DNA of 64,000 bases from Erythrobacteraceae bacterium E2-1 Yellow Sea (GCA_014983025.1 JADCLP010000001.1:372001-436000), one strand, 5' to 3'; positions 39,372 through 50,952 are shown, counted from the stretch's first letter. The notes: generated from the sequence alone by a model not told the origin. Program-made: numbers and translations.

Positions 39372-42032
39372 TCAGGCCTTGGCCAGCGCATCTTTCACAG
39401 CAGCAATCGCGGCATCAGCCTGACTGCCATCAGGACCACCGCCCTGAGCCATGTCTGCACGGCCACCGCCACCCTTACCACCCAAAGTTTCAACGCCAAT
39501 ACGAACCAGATCAACTGCGCTGAAACGATCGGTCAGATCATCGGTCACGGCAACAGCGCAGGCAGCCTTGCCATCGTTAACCGCCACAATGGCCGCTATA
39601 CCTGATCCCATGCGCTGTTTCGCCTCGTCCAGAAGAGGGCGCAGTTCCTTGGGATTGAGACCTTCCAGCACCTGACCGGAGAATGTGACTCCAGAAATCT
39701 CTTCATCAGCCAACTGGGCGGCACCACCAACAGCGCCGCCGCCCAGAGCCAATGCCTTCTTTGCCTCAGCAAGTTCTTTTTCCAATCGTTTGCGTTCATC
39801 CAGCAACGCAACGATACGTCCGGGCACTTCTTCCGGTGTTGCGCGAACAGCACTTGCCGCTGCTTTCAACGCCTCTTCCCGGTCCACCAGCCATTGTCGT
39901 GCCGCCTCACCGGTCAGCGCCTCTATCCGGCGCACGCCCGATGATACTGCACCTTCAGAAATAATGCGGAACAGGCCGATATCGCCTGTGGCACGCACAT
40001 GGGTTCCACCGCACAGCTCAACCGAATAGTTGCGACCGCCTTCGCCCTTGCGCCCCATGGAAAGGACGCGAACTTCATCGCCATATTTTTCACCGAACAG
40101 CGCCATTGCGCCTGCTTCAATCGCATCTTCCGGGCTCATCAGCGTGGTCGCGACCGCTTCATTGGCGCGAATTTCGGCATTCACCTCCGCCTCGATGGCG
40201 GCAATATCCTCAACCGAAAGCGGCTTTGGATGCGAAAAGTCAAAGCGGAACCGGTCATCCGATACCAGCGAACCCTTCTGCGTAACATGGTCACCCAGGC
40301 GATTTCGCAAGGCAGCATGGGCCAGATGGGTGGCTGAATGGTTGGCGCGGATATTGTTGCGCCTTTCGACATTAACCTGCAGCGAAACCGTGTCGCCCCG
40401 CTTGATTTCGCCAGCTGTGATATGCGCCTTGTGCGTATGAAGGCGCCCTAGCGGCTTGGACGTATCCGCTACATTGGCTGCAAAACCGCCAGGCGTTGTG
40501 ATCATGCCAGCATCACCTGATTGACCACCACTTTCGCCATAAAACGGTGTCTGATTGGTCAGGATGATCACGTCATCGCCGGCAGAAGCAGACTGCACTT
40601 CCTGCCCATCCTTCACCAGTGCAACAACGCTGCCCTCACCACTCGTCGCTGTATAGCCGGTAAATTCCGTCGCACCTTCACGTTCGGCAATGTCAAACCA
40701 GACCTCGTCCGAAGCGGCATCACCAGAACCTTTCCAAGCGGCACGAGCGGCCGCTTTCTGCCGTTCCATAGCCGCATCAAAACCGCTGCGATCAACATTG
40801 ATCCCGCGTGGGCGTAGTGCATCTTCGGTCAAATCATAGGGGAAGCCATATGTGTCATAAAGCTTGAATGCCGTTTCGCCGTCCAGTTCCCCGCCCTCAC
40901 CCATATTGGCAGTGGCGTCATCAAGCAGACGCAGGCCTTTTTCCAGCGTCTTGCGGAATTGCGTTTCCTCACGCTCCAGCACTTCCTGGATCAATGCCTG
41001 ACCACGCGCCAATTCGGGATAGGCCTGCCCCATTTCCATCACCAGGGCTGGAACAAGGCGATGCATCAGCGGTTCCTGCGCGCCCAGCAGATGGGCATGG
41101 CGCATTGCGCGGCGCATGATACGGCGCAGCACATATCCGCGCCCTTCATTGGAAGGCAAAACGCCATCGGCCATCAGGAAACTGGTTGAGCGTAAATGAT
41201 CGGCTATCACGCGATGGCTGGCCCGCTGATCGCCCGCTGCCGGCACTCCTGTCAGGTTTTCACTGGCAGCAATCAGGGCTTTAAAAGTGTCGGTGTCATA
41301 ATTGTCATGCACACCTTGCATCACAGCCGCGATACGTTCCAACCCCATGCCGGTGTCGATAGAGGGCTTGGGCAGTTCACCTGTGATTTCATCCGCAGTC
41401 TGTTCATACTGCATGAAAACCAGGTTCCAGATCTCTACGAAACGGTCGCCATCTTCCTCCGGGCTTCCCGGTGGGCCACCCCAAATATGATCGCCATGAT
41501 CATAGAAAATTTCCGAACATGGCCCACATGGCCCGTCTGAACCCATGGCCCAAAAATTATCCTTGGTCGGGATCCGGATGATCCGCTGTTCCGGCAGGCC
41601 GCTAATCTTGCGCCAGAGATCGAATGCTTCATCATCCGTATGATAGACGGTGGCGGTCAGCCGATCTGCCGGGATACCCCACTCCTTGGTCAGCAGCGTC
41701 CAGGCGTGAACAATAGCCTGTTCCTTGAAATAATCGCCAAAGCTGAAATTCCCCAACATCTCGAAAAATGTGTGGTGACGTGCGGTGTAGCCGACATTGT
41801 CGAGATCATTGTGCTTACCACCTGCGCGGACACATTTCTGTGAACTGGTCGCACGCGGGGCAGGCGGCATTTCCAAGCCGGTAAACGCATTCTTGAACGG
41901 CACCATGCCCGCATTAACGAACATAAGCGTCGGGTCATTATAGGGCACCAGTGGCGCGCTGGAAATTTCGGCGTGATCAGCCCCCCCGAAATAATCGAGG
42001 AATGAGCGGCGGATTTCATTGGTCGACGTCAT
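39372..42032 (-). CDS. alaS: Alanyl-tRNA synthetase
   Basis: AlaS charges tRNA-Ala. The 886-residue protein is of normal length: catalytic core (about 1-440; [36 protein letters not shown]), editing domain with the zinc set [12 protein letters not shown] (HxxxH, near 565-576) and CGGTHV (near 675-680), and a C-terminal Ala-rich part with [16 protein letters not shown] near 856-871. It overlaps no neighbour and is read on the minus strand after the methyltransferase gene with a 50-nt gap. Confidence 0.97.
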   Translation of the reverse strand: MTSTNEIRRSFLDYFGGADHAEISSAPLVPYNDPTLMFVNAGMVPFKNAFTGLEMPPAPRATSSQKCVRAGGKHNDLDNVGYTARHHTFFEMLGNFSFGDYFKEQAIVHAWTLLTKEWGIPADRLTATVYHTDDEAFDLWRKISGLPEQRIIRIPTKDNFWAMGSDGPCGPCSEIFYDHGDHIWGGPPGSPEEDGDRFVEIWNLVFMQYEQTADEITGELPKPSIDTGMGLERIAAVMQGVHDNYDTDTFKALIAASENLTGVPAAGDQRASHRVIADHLRSTSFLMADGVLPSNEGRGYVLRRIMRRAMRHAHLLGAQEPLMHRLVPALVMEMGQAYPELARGQALIQEVLEREETQFRKTLEKGLRLLDDATANMGEGGELDGETAFKLYDTYGFPYDLTEDALRPRGINVDRSGFDAAMERQKAAARAAWKGSGDAASDEVWFDIAEREGATEFTGYTATSGEGSVVALVKDGQEVQSASAGDDVIILTNQTPFYGESGGQSGDAGMITTPGGFAANVADTSKPLGRLHTHKAHITAGEIKRGDTVSLQVNVERRNNIRANHSATHLAHAALRNRLGDHVTQKGSLVSDDRFRFDFSHPKPLSVEDIAAIEAEVNAEIRANEAVATTLMSPEDAIEAGAMALFGEKYGDEVRVLSMGRKGEGGRNYSVELCGGTHVRATGDIGLFRIISEGAVSSGVRRIEALTGEAARQWLVDREEALKAAASAVRATPEEVPGRIVALLDERKRLEKELAEAKKALALGGGAVGGAAQLADEEISGVTFSGQVLEGLNPKELRPLLDEAKQRMGSGIAAIVAVNDGKAACAVAVTDDLTDRFSAVDLVRIGVETLGGKGGGGRADMAQGGGPDGSQADAAIAAVKDALAKA

Positions 42033-42082
42033 GCAGCGCAGTTAGGGCGTCAGAACGCCGCCGACAAGCCGCAAGCTTGCCT

Positions 42083-42928
42083 TCATCCCGCCAGAGCACG
42101 CACAATCCACATACCCGCAGGCATGGAAACCACTCCATCGGCCAGATTTCGCACCGCCAGAGCTTCCAAACCCCGCATAATCCGGTTGCGCAGCGTATCA
42201 TCCGATTCCGCCAAAATACGAGCTGCTGGCCCGATTCGCTGGAAATACTCCAATGTATCCGCCACCGGATCAGGCCCGTCACCAGCAATCATCCGCACAT
42301 CTACCGGTTCGAAAGAAATATCTCGCCAACCGGCTGCAGAAAGGATCGACCGAACCCATTCCTGATCAGCAAAAGCAAACGGGCCCGGCGCATGTGGATC
42401 GGGCACAATATCCGCCGGTGGCAACAACGCACCCACTTCGGTGAAGAAGGGACTGAACTTTGGTGCACGGAAACATGAAAATACCAAGCGCGCAGCGGGT
42501 GCGGCAAGCGCATGAAGATTTCCGAAAGCCGCAGGCGGGTCATCAAAAAACATCACGCCATGGCGTGACACCAGCAAATCAGGTGCGGTGGCGGACGCAC
42601 CCCGCCATTCTGCCGCATTGGCAAGTTCGAAAGAAATATTGTCATTACCGGTTGCGCGCTCGCGGGCCGTCGCCACAAGATCAGGCGAAACATCCACTCC
42701 GCAGATCCGTGCCTGAGGGTTGCGTTGTGCCAGACACAGGGAAATTTCTCCCGCGCCGCAACCAATATCCAGCACGTTATCAAAAGGCTGATCAGCCATT
42801 GCATCAATCAACAGCGGTGTGAAATTGGCAAAGCTTTTATCGGTGCGCTGCCATTCACGCGCCCAGCTTTGGCCAACCCTGCCCTGCCATTCACCAATAT
42901 CGGTCACCGAACTCTCCACCTTTCGCAT
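42083..42928 (-). CDS. Class I SAM-dependent methyltransferase
   Basis: The 281-residue protein has the SAM-binding motif VLDIGCGAGEISLCLA near 53-68 and VDVSPDLVATARERA near 79-93. Substrate is unknown; the full-length Methyltransf domain and lack of targeting signals suggest a soluble enzyme. The ATG at 42926-42928 is chosen; a GTG five codons upstream is also possible and neither has a good ribosome site. It lies between alaS and recA, all on the minus strand. Confidence 0.8.
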   Translation of the reverse strand: MRKVESSVTDIGEWQGRVGQSWAREWQRTDKSFANFTPLLIDAMADQPFDNVLDIGCGAGEISLCLAQRNPQARICGVDVSPDLVATARERATGNDNISFELANAAEWRGASATAPDLLVSRHGVMFFDDPPAAFGNLHALAAPAARLVFSCFRAPKFSPFFTEVGALLPPADIVPDPHAPGPFAFADQEWVRSILSAAGWRDISFEPVDVRMIAGDGPDPVADTLEYFQRIGPAARILAESDDTLRNRIMRGLEALAVRNLADGVVSMPAGMWIVRALAG

Positions 42929-42983
42929 TGCAGCACTGGTCACATGTCATCTGCGACACAACCAGCTTATGGTGATCAATATA

Positions 42984-43034
42984 CAAAAGAAAAGCCGACG
43001 CGGGTCTGTGGGGTAGACTCCAGCGCCGGCTTCA
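42984..43034 (-). terminator. Terminator of recA
   Basis: Read on the minus strand, GAAGCCGGCG pairs with CGCGTCGGCTTT with a small bulge across a 21-nt loop, followed by TCTTTTG. It lies 40 nt after the recA stop. Confidence 0.75.
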
Positions 43035-43074
43035 CATTTTTCCGGGCAGCAATTGCGCCCGCTTGAGGAATGAA

Positions 43075-44133
43075 TCAGTCTTCCGCGTCCGGGCCCGTCA
43101 TCATTTCCTCGGCGACTGCGTCGATGCGGCCGCGGATGGCGGCTTCCAACTTGTCGCAAACTTCAGGGTTATCTTTCAGATACTGCTTGGCATTTTCGCG
43201 GCCCTGGCCAATCCGAATGCTGTCATAGGAAAACCAGCTACCCGATTTTTCGACAATCCCGGCCTTCACGCCCAGATCCAGAATTTCGCCAATCTTGGAA
43301 ATCCCCTCACCATACATGATGTCAAATTCGACCTGTTTAAATGGCGGGGCCACCTTGTTCTTCACCACTTTCACGCGGGTGGTGTTGCCAACAATGTCGT
43401 CCCGATCCTTGATCTGCCCGGTACGACGAATGTCGAGACGGACCGAAGCATAGAATTTCAGCGCATTGCCGCCCGTAGTTGTTTCAGGGTTGCCGTACAT
43501 CACGCCAATCTTCATGCGCAGCTGGTTGATGAAGATCACCATGCATTTGGAACGGTTGATGGAACCAGTCAGTTTGCGCAGGCTCTGTGACATCAGGCGC
43601 GCCTGCAGGCCAACATGAGAGTCGCCCATCTCGCCTTCGATTTCAGCCCGCGGCACCAGTGCGGCAACCGAGTCCACCACCAGCACATCAATCGCATTGG
43701 AACGCACCAGCGTATCGGTAATTTCCAGTGCCTGCTCGCCCGTATCGGGCTGCGACACAATCAATTCATCAATATCGACGCCCAGCTTCTTGGCATAGAC
43801 CGGGTCCAGCGCATGTTCGGCATCGACAAAAGCAGCGGTGCCACCATTCTTCTGCGCTTCGGCAATTACATGCAGCGCCAGCGTGGTCTTGCCCGAACTT
43901 TCCGGCCCATAAACCTCGATCACGCGCCCTTTGGGCAAACCGCCGATACCCAGCGCAATATCCAGCCCCAACGACCCGGTCGAAATCGATTCGACATTCA
44001 TCGTTTCCTTGGAGCCCAGCTTCATCGCCGAGCCTTTACCAAAGGCCCGGTCAATCTGGGCGAGCGCGGCTTCAAGCGCCTTCTGACGATCCACGGAGTT
44101 TTCCTTTTCTACCAACTTGAGACTGGCCGTCAT
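43075..44133 (-). CDS. recA: Recombinase RecA
   Basis: RecA forms the filament on single-stranded DNA for homologous recombination and triggers LexA self-cleavage. The 352-residue protein has Walker A GPESSGKT at 76-83, the EALEIADTLVRS-type segment and [23 protein letters not shown] near 150-172 with Walker B, and the L2 loop [20 protein letters not shown] near 212-231. The acidic tail (GPDAED) is normal. A LexA box lies about 86 nt upstream and a terminator follows. Confidence 0.98.
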   Translation of the reverse strand: MTASLKLVEKENSVDRQKALEAALAQIDRAFGKGSAMKLGSKETMNVESISTGSLGLDIALGIGGLPKGRVIEVYGPESSGKTTLALHVIAEAQKNGGTAAFVDAEHALDPVYAKKLGVDIDELIVSQPDTGEQALEITDTLVRSNAIDVLVVDSVAALVPRAEIEGEMGDSHVGLQARLMSQSLRKLTGSINRSKCMVIFINQLRMKIGVMYGNPETTTGGNALKFYASVRLDIRRTGQIKDRDDIVGNTTRVKVVKNKVAPPFKQVEFDIMYGEGISKIGEILDLGVKAGIVEKSGSWFSYDSIRIGQGRENAKQYLKDNPEVCDKLEAAIRGRIDAVAEEMMTGPDAED

Positions 44134-44218
44134 CGCATGACCTCCTTCGCTTGCCTAGGGTTACAATCCGTTTATCGACGGCCCCTATTGGAGATCATGT
44201 ATCGCATTTGTTCTCATA

Positions 44219-44233
44219 GAACAAGTAGGGAAC
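44219..44233 (-). promoter_or_regulatory. LexA (SOS) box upstream of recA
   Basis: On the minus strand this reads GTTC, seven bases, GTTC, an exact match to the alphaproteobacterial LexA box. The half-site GAAC at 44219-44222 is also part of a GTTC-TCATA-GAAC palindrome (44210-44222). It lies 86 nt upstream of the recA start. Confidence 0.82.
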
Positions 44234-44252
44234 GAAATTTTTTTCCTACGTC

Positions 44253-46706
44253 CTATTCTGCCTGTGCTGCACGCAGCACACGCGACACGGCATCGCCAAT
44301 TTCCTGCACGCTGAACGGCTTGGCGATGAAGTGCATATTGGGAATGTCGATTTCCCTGCGCAGCTGTTCTTCGGCATAGCCAGACATGAACAACACAGGG
44401 ATCGTGGGTTTCAGCTTACGTATCGCGCGCGCCATGCTGGGCCCATCCATACCAGGCATGACCACATCGCTGACGATCAGGTCAAATTCGCCGCCACCCT
44501 CAATCTCTGCCAGCCCCTCTTCCCCATCGGCGCAGGCTGTGACGGTATAGCCAGCACGGGCCAGCGCACGATCAGCCACCGCGCGAACCATATCCTCATC
44601 CTCCACCAGAAGGATGCGCCCACCGCCAGACCATTCACGCACAGGCTCAGGCGCGGGCGTCTTGGCCCGTTCGGGCATCTGCCCACGGTGGACGGGCAGA
44701 TAAATCGTGAAACGCGCACCCGTGGGCCGACCATCGGTACCATCAATATTGTCAGCAAAGATAAACCCGCCCGATTGCTTGACGATACCATAGCAGGTGG
44801 AAAGCCCCAGCCCGGTGCCCTTGCCTTGTTCCTTCGTGGTAAAGAAGGGTTCGAACAGCTTGCTGAGCGCATCGGGCGGAATGCCGCCACCGTTATCCTC
44901 TACGATAAGGACAGTATAATCCTCTGCCGGGAGTATGTTGGAGCCCATTTTCTGCACTTCAGAGGCAGCCAGCCGTCTGGTGGAGAGGGTGATTGTACCA
45001 ACACCATCCTCGCCGCTTGACTGGATAGCGTCGCGCGCATTGACAGCCAGGTTCATGATCACCTGTTCCAGCTGCTGTGGATCGGCGCGAACCGGGCCCA
45101 GGTTACGATCGTGCCGGACACGATAATCGATTTTTTCACCCAGAAGCCGTTTAATCAACGGCCCCACTTCGCTCACCACATCAGGCAGTTGCAGGATTTC
45201 CGGGCGCAGGGTTTGCTGGCGTGAGAAAGCCAGCAATTGCCGTGTCAGCGATGCGGCACGGTTCGAATTGGCGCGGATCTGCTGGATATCATCATAATCA
45301 CTGTCACCCGGCGTATGCCGCAACAGCATCAGATCACATGTGCCGATAATCGCAGTCAGTACATTGTTGAAATCATGCGCGACGCCGCCTGCGAGCTGGC
45401 CAACAGCCTGCATTTTGGTGGCCTGTGCAACCTGACGTTTGAGACGTGTCTCCTCCGTCGAATCCGCCAAGCTCAACAGCACTGCAGCCTCTCCCAACCC
45501 GCGCACACCTGCCAGCCCCAGAGAAACGGGTTCATCGGGCCGTGAAAGCAGGCGGATCGCCGTATCGCCGCTGGTCGCCGGACCGCGCCCATGGCGACGC
45601 ACCGCATCGGACAGGGCAGCCTTATCCTCTTTCACAACCAAATCGGTGGGGAATGCAGGCAGCCCCTGCCCTTCCCGATCGATCGAACGCAGGAATGCAT
45701 CATTCCCGAACAGGAAGCGCCCATCGCGGTCTGTCATGGCCAGTCCCAGGGGCAATTGCGCCAATAATGCCTCCAGCTGGGCAACACCCGCTTGGGAAGC
45801 TCCATCCCATCCACTGCCAATACCGACACCGCTATCTACCAGCAGCATAAGTGACCGTGCATCACTCGGACCAGACACCAAACCAGTATCAGCATCTTCC
45901 AACGGTATATGGATCAGAGTTTGCGGTGTACCCGCACGCCCTTCGCGCGCGAAATATATCCGCTCGCGCTCATCAGCTCGTAGGAAGGACACAAAATCCT
46001 GACCTGCCAGTGTTGCCTCGGCATCACCCGCAGCACGTTCGGCAAAGCCGGCGCTGACGCTCTTGATGACACCATCAGGTGCCGTAATCGCCGCCTCGAT
46101 CCCGCCACGTGTCAACATACGGCCAAATGCGCCCGTAACATCGAATTCCGCCAACGTGTCAGATTGTACAGCTTCTTCAGGGGCAAAGCGCCAGATCAGG
46201 AAATCTTCCGCCCGACCAGCGCGTTCTACATTGATTTTCCATTTGGCCACATCACCGTCTGCAGAGCGCGTGATCTCTGCGCCCGCTGTGCCTTCGCGGA
46301 GCGCGGTACGCGCCAGGCGGGTGAGCACCTCAATCTCGCTCGTCCCCCATGACAGATTGGGCGGCGCAGTCCGTACACCAAACCATTCGGCAAAAGCGTG
46401 GTTGGCACATGTTAGACGGTTCGCGCGGTCTGTGATGGCAATTGCCAGTCCCGGTTGCTGGATAGCAGCAACAGTCACTGACCAATCCGGGACAATATCG
46501 ACTTCGGCACTGGTGCTGGTCCGCATTCTGGCAATTGCGCCTGCCCCCAGCAAAAGAGTGATGATGCCCAACAGGAAGATGATCGGAACGATCGCCTGCC
46601 CCGTCGCCAGCCATAAAACTCCGGCGCTTGCCACCATGGCCAAACCGATAATGCCCAGCAACAATGCCGGACGCGGTGCCGTACCCCCCCCTAACGCCGC
46701 CTTCAT
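44253..46706 (-). CDS. cckA: Hybrid sensor histidine kinase CckA
   Basis: CckA is the cell-cycle kinase that phosphorylates CtrA and CpdR through ChpT. The 817-residue protein has two N-terminal membrane helices (about 14-58), PAS-like regions (about 78-415, with ITDRANRLTCANHAF and MTDRDGRFLFGNDAF), a HisKA domain with H444 in GGVAHDFNN, an ATPase domain (IVEDNGGGIPPDALSKLF) and a C-terminal receiver with D747 in VSDVVMPGMDG. The ATGA overlap with the DUF2062 gene upstream indicates co-translation. Confidence 0.93.
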   Translation of the reverse strand: MKAALGGGTAPRPALLLGIIGLAMVASAGVLWLATGQAIVPIIFLLGIITLLLGAGAIARMRTSTSAEVDIVPDWSVTVAAIQQPGLAIAITDRANRLTCANHAFAEWFGVRTAPPNLSWGTSEIEVLTRLARTALREGTAGAEITRSADGDVAKWKINVERAGRAEDFLIWRFAPEEAVQSDTLAEFDVTGAFGRMLTRGGIEAAITAPDGVIKSVSAGFAERAAGDAEATLAGQDFVSFLRADERERIYFAREGRAGTPQTLIHIPLEDADTGLVSGPSDARSLMLLVDSGVGIGSGWDGASQAGVAQLEALLAQLPLGLAMTDRDGRFLFGNDAFLRSIDREGQGLPAFPTDLVVKEDKAALSDAVRRHGRGPATSGDTAIRLLSRPDEPVSLGLAGVRGLGEAAVLLSLADSTEETRLKRQVAQATKMQAVGQLAGGVAHDFNNVLTAIIGTCDLMLLRHTPGDSDYDDIQQIRANSNRAASLTRQLLAFSRQQTLRPEILQLPDVVSEVGPLIKRLLGEKIDYRVRHDRNLGPVRADPQQLEQVIMNLAVNARDAIQSSGEDGVGTITLSTRRLAASEVQKMGSNILPAEDYTVLIVEDNGGGIPPDALSKLFEPFFTTKEQGKGTGLGLSTCYGIVKQSGGFIFADNIDGTDGRPTGARFTIYLPVHRGQMPERAKTPAPEPVREWSGGGRILLVEDEDMVRAVADRALARAGYTVTACADGEEGLAEIEGGGEFDLIVSDVVMPGMDGPSMARAIRKLKPTIPVLFMSGYAEEQLRREIDIPNMHFIAKPFSVQEIGDAVSRVLRAAQAE

Positions 46707-47308
46707 TGCCGATCCACCTTCAGCCGTTGATCCAGCCGTTCCTCCATCCCCCGCAGCCGCCGTGAGCGGCGGCGCGCAACCATAACGCGCCAGATCATAC
46801 TGGAAGCCACATAACCTACTGCCGAGCCAACGACTGCCAGCACGATAAAGCCGAAAATGGTGACGAGCACAGTCACGCCCGCGCCTTCGAAAATCTCGAC
46901 CAGCCAGACCCAGCGACCGCTTTCAATCTCGGACTGGGCAGCACCGCCAGTTGTGACAGTATCGATCTTGAGCAGGAACCCGCCAAGGCGGTTGGCAACG
47001 ATCGCCCAGAAGGGAAAGGTGAATGGGTTGGTGATGAATGTCACCAATACTGACAAAGGCACATTGGCGCGAGCAGGAAGGGCAAGAAAGGCAGCCAGGA
47101 ATATCTGCCCCACCGGGATAATGAAACCGGCGAATACCCCCAATGCCACCCCACGCGGGACAGATCGACGGGTAAAACGCCACAATTCCGGCGTTAGGAA
47201 CCGATGGGCGATAGGCGCAAGATAGCGATTGCGCGCCAATTCATCGCGCGCAGGCATGTAAGAACGGATCTTGTCCGCCAACCAGGTCTTGGATCGCTTG
47301 CTGCTCAT
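46703..47308 (-). CDS. DUF2062 domain-containing membrane protein
   Basis: The 201-residue protein has three membrane segments and the DUF2062 signature (RSVPRGVALGVFAGFIIPVGQIFLA near 48-72, then FITNPFTFPFWAI near 90-102), plus basic ends. Its role is unknown. It overlaps the start of cckA by 4 nt, an association seen in this group and perhaps linked to polar or membrane placement of CckA; that is inference only. Confidence 0.86.
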   Translation of the reverse strand: MSSKRSKTWLADKIRSYMPARDELARNRYLAPIAHRFLTPELWRFTRRSVPRGVALGVFAGFIIPVGQIFLAAFLALPARANVPLSVLVTFITNPFTFPFWAIVANRLGGFLLKIDTVTTGGAAQSEIESGRWVWLVEIFEGAGVTVLVTIFGFIVLAVVGSAVGYVASSMIWRVMVARRRSRRLRGMEERLDQRLKVDRQ

Positions 47309-47438
47309 GTCACGCGGGACGCATTGCGCCCGTCCTCAGTAATTCGCAAGTGCGATGAAAGGATTATCGGCAAGCTGTTTATCATGGTCGATCAGGATAG
47401 TGATATCGTCTGACTAAGGGGTGAATTCACCTTGGTGA

Positions 47439-47921
47439 TCAACCCTTTTCACGCATCAGACGCGCCTTGTCGCGCTTCCAGTCGCGTTCCTTGATCGATT
47501 GTCGTTTGTCATGCGCCTGCTTGCCCTTTGCCAGCGCCAGTTCAACCTTGGCGCGACCGGTCTTGTTGAAATAGATCGACAACGGGACCAGGGTCATTCC
47601 CTTGCGCTCAACGGCGCCGAACAGCTTGTCAATCTCGCGCGCATTCAACAGCAATTTGCGTGGGCGACGCGGTTCATGATTCAGCCTGTTACCATGGCTA
47701 TATTCCGGGATATTGGCATTGATCAGCCACACCTGGCCATCGCGTACTTCGGCATAGCTTTCGGCAATGGTTGCCTCACCGGCACGCAAAGCCTTCACCT
47801 CTGTACCCTGCAGGGCCAAACCCGCCTCAAACTTGTCCTCGATCGCATAATCAAACCGCGCGCGACGATTTTCCGCGACGATCTTCTGTTTGTCGAAAGT
47901 TTCAGGTTTGGGACGAGCCAT
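47439..47921 (-). CDS. smpB: SsrA-binding protein
   Basis: SmpB binds tmRNA and brings it to stalled ribosomes. The 160-residue protein has [21 protein letters not shown] near 13-33, [10 protein letters not shown] near 39-48, the [20 protein letters not shown] segment near 73-92 and a basic tail ([17 protein letters not shown]) that reaches into the decoding site. It follows dapA by 44 nt. Confidence 0.97.
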   Translation of the reverse strand: MARPKPETFDKQKIVAENRRARFDYAIEDKFEAGLALQGTEVKALRAGEATIAESYAEVRDGQVWLINANIPEYSHGNRLNHEPRRPRKLLLNAREIDKLFGAVERKGMTLVPLSIYFNKTGRAKVELALAKGKQAHDKRQSIKERDWKRDKARLMREKG

Positions 47922-47965
47922 GCGCGGCCATGTAGGTGCGGCTGCAAGAAAAGAAAAGCCGCGCC

Positions 47966-48856
47966 TTATGTCGCGCCAAGCAATCCGGCATTAACCAGCG
48001 CCGCATCCACCGCCTTGCGCGCGGTTTCGCTGCATTCCGTCAGCGGCAGGCGCACGCCCGGTTCCATCCAGTCATGAATGCGGCTGAGCGCATATTTGAC
48101 CGGTGCAGGGCTGGAATCGGAAAACATCGCGTAATGAAGCGGATAGAGCAGATCGTTCAGGCGCCGCGCCTCCACCAGATCATTGGCGGCTATGGCAGAC
48201 TGAAATTGTGCGCATAATTCAGGCGCTGCATTGGCGGTGACAGAAATACAGCCCCGGCCACCAGCGGCAGAATGGGGCAGCCACAATTCATCATCGCCGC
48301 ACAATTGGCAGAATTCCTTGCCCAATCCCATACGATGATCGGTTACGCGGGACAGATCGCCACTGGCATCCTTGATCGCCACTATCTGGCCAGGATAACG
48401 CTTGACCAGTTCAATCACAGTTTCCGGCAACAGATCGGTCACGGTGCGCCCCGGCACATTATACAGCACGATCGGCAGATCGCTGTGTTCAGCCAGATAG
48501 CTGAAATGAGCGATCAAACCTGCCTGGCTTGGGCGATTATAATATGGTGCCACACACAAAGCGGCTGCTGCACCGGCTTTACGTGAAAAGTTCATATGCA
48601 GCAGCGCATTTTGCGTATCATTGCTGCCGCAACCGGCAATCACAGGAACGCGTCCAGCGGTCTGTTCAATACAGACTTCGATCACGCGATGATGTTCGGC
48701 ATTGGACAGAGTCGATGCCTCACCTGTCGTACCGCAAGGTACCAGAGCAGAACTTCCCTGTTCGATTTGCCAATCGACCAGCTTTCGAAAAGCCGACTCA
48801 TCAAACGATCCATCGCGAAAAGGAGTCACCAGAGCGGGAATCGAGCCAGAAAACAT
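47966..48856 (-). CDS. dapA: 4-hydroxy-tetrahydrodipicolinate synthase
   Basis: DapA condenses pyruvate and aspartate semialdehyde in lysine and peptidoglycan synthesis. The 296-residue barrel has GTTGE at 42-46, the catalytic tyrosine Y132 in YNVPGRT and the Schiff-base lysine K162 in [12 protein letters not shown] 48856 is chosen; the frame is open eight codons upstream. It is divergent from the lytic transglycosylase gene. Confidence 0.95.
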   Translation of the reverse strand: MFSGSIPALVTPFRDGSFDESAFRKLVDWQIEQGSSALVPCGTTGEASTLSNAEHHRVIEVCIEQTAGRVPVIAGCGSNDTQNALLHMNFSRKAGAAAALCVAPYYNRPSQAGLIAHFSYLAEHSDLPIVLYNVPGRTVTDLLPETVIELVKRYPGQIVAIKDASGDLSRVTDHRMGLGKEFCQLCGDDELWLPHSAAGGRGCISVTANAAPELCAQFQSAIAANDLVEARRLNDLLYPLHYAMFSDSSPAPVKYALSRIHDWMEPGVRLPLTECSETARKAVDAALVNAGLLGAT

Positions 48857-48957
48857 TGCCGTTTTGCCTTTCAAGACCAACTATACCCATGATATTAGGG
48901 TAAAACCCTGCAATTACGCAGGTTCGTTCAGCGCCTGATAAGGAGCAGACAGGCAGT

Positions 48958-50928
48958 ATGTCCAGCATGCATCGCAGACTAACAGGCAAACCTTTGAAAA
49001 GTCTCGCCCTGCTGGGCGCAAGTGCGCTCGCCTTTTCCGCGCCCTTGGCATCTGAGGAAATGACCGCAGCCGATCAGGCACGGGTGCAAATGGTGGCGCA
49101 GCAACCGCGCCAAATGGGGCAAGCGATTGACCGCTGGCAATTTCTGGTCGGAAATGATCGGCTGAGCTTTACCGATTATGCCGGATTTGTCCTTGCCTAC
49201 CCCGGTTTCCCGCAGGAAAGCCGCCTCAGAACCAGGGCGGAAGATGCGCTGGACAATGAAGCACCTTCTACAGAAGCGATGGTTGGCTTTTTTGACCGCA
49301 ACCCCCCGCTGACAAATTCAGGCCGCGCACGCTATGCGCTGGCGCTATCCGCCATGGGGCGCCCCGAAGCGGCCGATATGGCACGGCAGGCATGGCGTGG
49401 CGGCGAAATGAGCGGAACGGCGGAAGCCTATATCTCTGGCCTTTATGGTTCGCGGTTTACTCAAGACGATCATGATACGCGTATGGATGCGTTATTGTGG
49501 CATAGCGATGCAGAGGGTGCACGGCGCCAGTTAAGCAAGGTCTCTCCCGCCAGGCGCAAACTCTTTGCAGCACGCCTGCAACTGGTTGAAAACGCAATTC
49601 CGGCAGGCGAACAGCTGGAGATCGAGCGTGAGGATTTGTCCGATCCGGGTCTGGCCTACAATCTGGCGCGCCATTACCGCAAGAACCAGAAATTGCCGCA
49701 AGCAATCGATACGCTGACCAGTCATCCACGCTTCACCTCCCTGCCATTCGATGCAGAAGATATGATCAGCGAAATGCTGGTGATCGCGCGCGGCTCGGGT
49801 TCACAACCTGCAGCCAGGATTGCAGCCTCTGCAGATCAATTGTTTGAACCAGCTACCGACATCAGCCAGCTCGCCTATAAATTGCGCGATGACTACACAT
49901 CGTTGATGTGGTTGGGCGGCACCAAGGCGCTGTGGAATCTGGGCGATGGCAAGCAAGCCGCCCCTCTGTTCTATCGTTATGGCGCTGCGGCACGGACACC
50001 GCAGACCAGATCCAAGGGTTTTTACTGGGCGGGCCTTGCCAGCCAGCGCGCTGGCGACAATTCAGAAGCTCGGCGTTACTGGGAAATGGCCGCTGAATAT
50101 CCAGACCGGTTTTATGGCATGCTGGCATTGGAAAAACTGGGGCGCCCCATCCCTGCTCTCACTGGCCGAGCAGCCGAACAGATCACACAAGAACAGCGCG
50201 CAGCATTTAACGAAGCACCATTGACCAAGGCCGTGCGTGAGGTTGCCAAAGGTGCTTCCTGGCGGACGGGCATCCAATTCTATCGTGCGATTTCAGATCA
50301 GGCAGAAAGCAAGGCTGAACATCTGATGGTGGCAGATCTGGCGGCGCAGACGGGGCGGCGCGATCTGGCAGTCAACCTGGCGGATTCGGCGCAAGAACAC
50401 GGTTATGACGGGTTCACTGCTATCGGCTACCCCGTGATGGAAACACCGCCCGGCACTTATTGGACCATGGTCCATGCCATCACCCGGCAGGAAAGCCAAT
50501 TTGCCCAAAACGCCATCAGCCATGCAGGGGCACGCGGATTGATGCAGCTGATGCCGGGAACCGCGCGCGAGCAGGCCGGCAAGCTGGGCATGAATTACAT
50601 GTCAGCCGATTTGATCGACAGCCCCAGTTACAACGTCCAGCTTGGCAGCGCCTATTTCGAACGGATGCTGTCTTACTACAACGGGTCTTACCCGCTGGCG
50701 GTTGCCGCCTATAATGCGGGACCGGGCAATGTGAACAAATGGCTGCGCGCCAATGGCGATCCGCGTACCGGCGCTGTCGACTGGCTGAACTGGATCGAAC
50801 AGATCCCGATTTATGAAACGAAGAATTACGTCCAGCGCGTGCTGGAAAACGCTGCCGTTTACGAACAGCTTTACCCGGACAAGGCGCCTTACGGAAAACC
50901 ACGCCAGGTCTCTTCTTTCCTGCGCTGA
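48958..50928 (+). CDS. slt: Soluble lytic murein transglycosylase (Slt family)
   Basis: This periplasmic enzyme cuts glycan strands between MurNAc and GlcNAc, forming the anhydro product imported by AmpG-type permeases (an ampG gene is at 21.8 kb). The 656-residue protein has a signal peptide (about 1-32), a long alpha-helical U-shaped domain (about 40-480) and the catalytic SLT domain (about 495-625) with E512 in RQESQFAQNAISHAGARGLM and AYNAGPGNV near 583-591. Length matches Slt70 of enterobacteria. Confidence 0.93.
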   Translation: MSSMHRRLTGKPLKSLALLGASALAFSAPLASEEMTAADQARVQMVAQQPRQMGQAIDRWQFLVGNDRLSFTDYAGFVLAYPGFPQESRLRTRAEDALDNEAPSTEAMVGFFDRNPPLTNSGRARYALALSAMGRPEAADMARQAWRGGEMSGTAEAYISGLYGSRFTQDDHDTRMDALLWHSDAEGARRQLSKVSPARRKLFAARLQLVENAIPAGEQLEIEREDLSDPGLAYNLARHYRKNQKLPQAIDTLTSHPRFTSLPFDAEDMISEMLVIARGSGSQPAARIAASADQLFEPATDISQLAYKLRDDYTSLMWLGGTKALWNLGDGKQAAPLFYRYGAAARTPQTRSKGFYWAGLASQRAGDNSEARRYWEMAAEYPDRFYGMLALEKLGRPIPALTGRAAEQITQEQRAAFNEAPLTKAVREVAKGASWRTGIQFYRAISDQAESKAEHLMVADLAAQTGRRDLAVNLADSAQEHGYDGFTAIGYPVMETPPGTYWTMVHAITRQESQFAQNAISHAGARGLMQLMPGTAREQAGKLGMNYMSADLIDSPSYNVQLGSAYFERMLSYYNGSYPLAVAAYNAGPGNVNKWLRANGDPRTGAVDWLNWIEQIPIYETKNYVQRVLENAAVYEQLYPDKAPYGKPRQVSSFLR

Positions 50929-50952
50929 TCTTTATGCGCTAAGCCGTAATCT

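Noticed and set aside
42083-42943. Longer start (GTG) for the methyltransferase
   Set aside because: No ribosome site supports it, and the ATG five codons inside gives the same domain; left as an alternative only.
47420-47431. Perfect palindrome GGTGAATTCACC after smpB
   Set aside because: Only 12 bp, no T-run and no clear link to a promoter; it could be chance.
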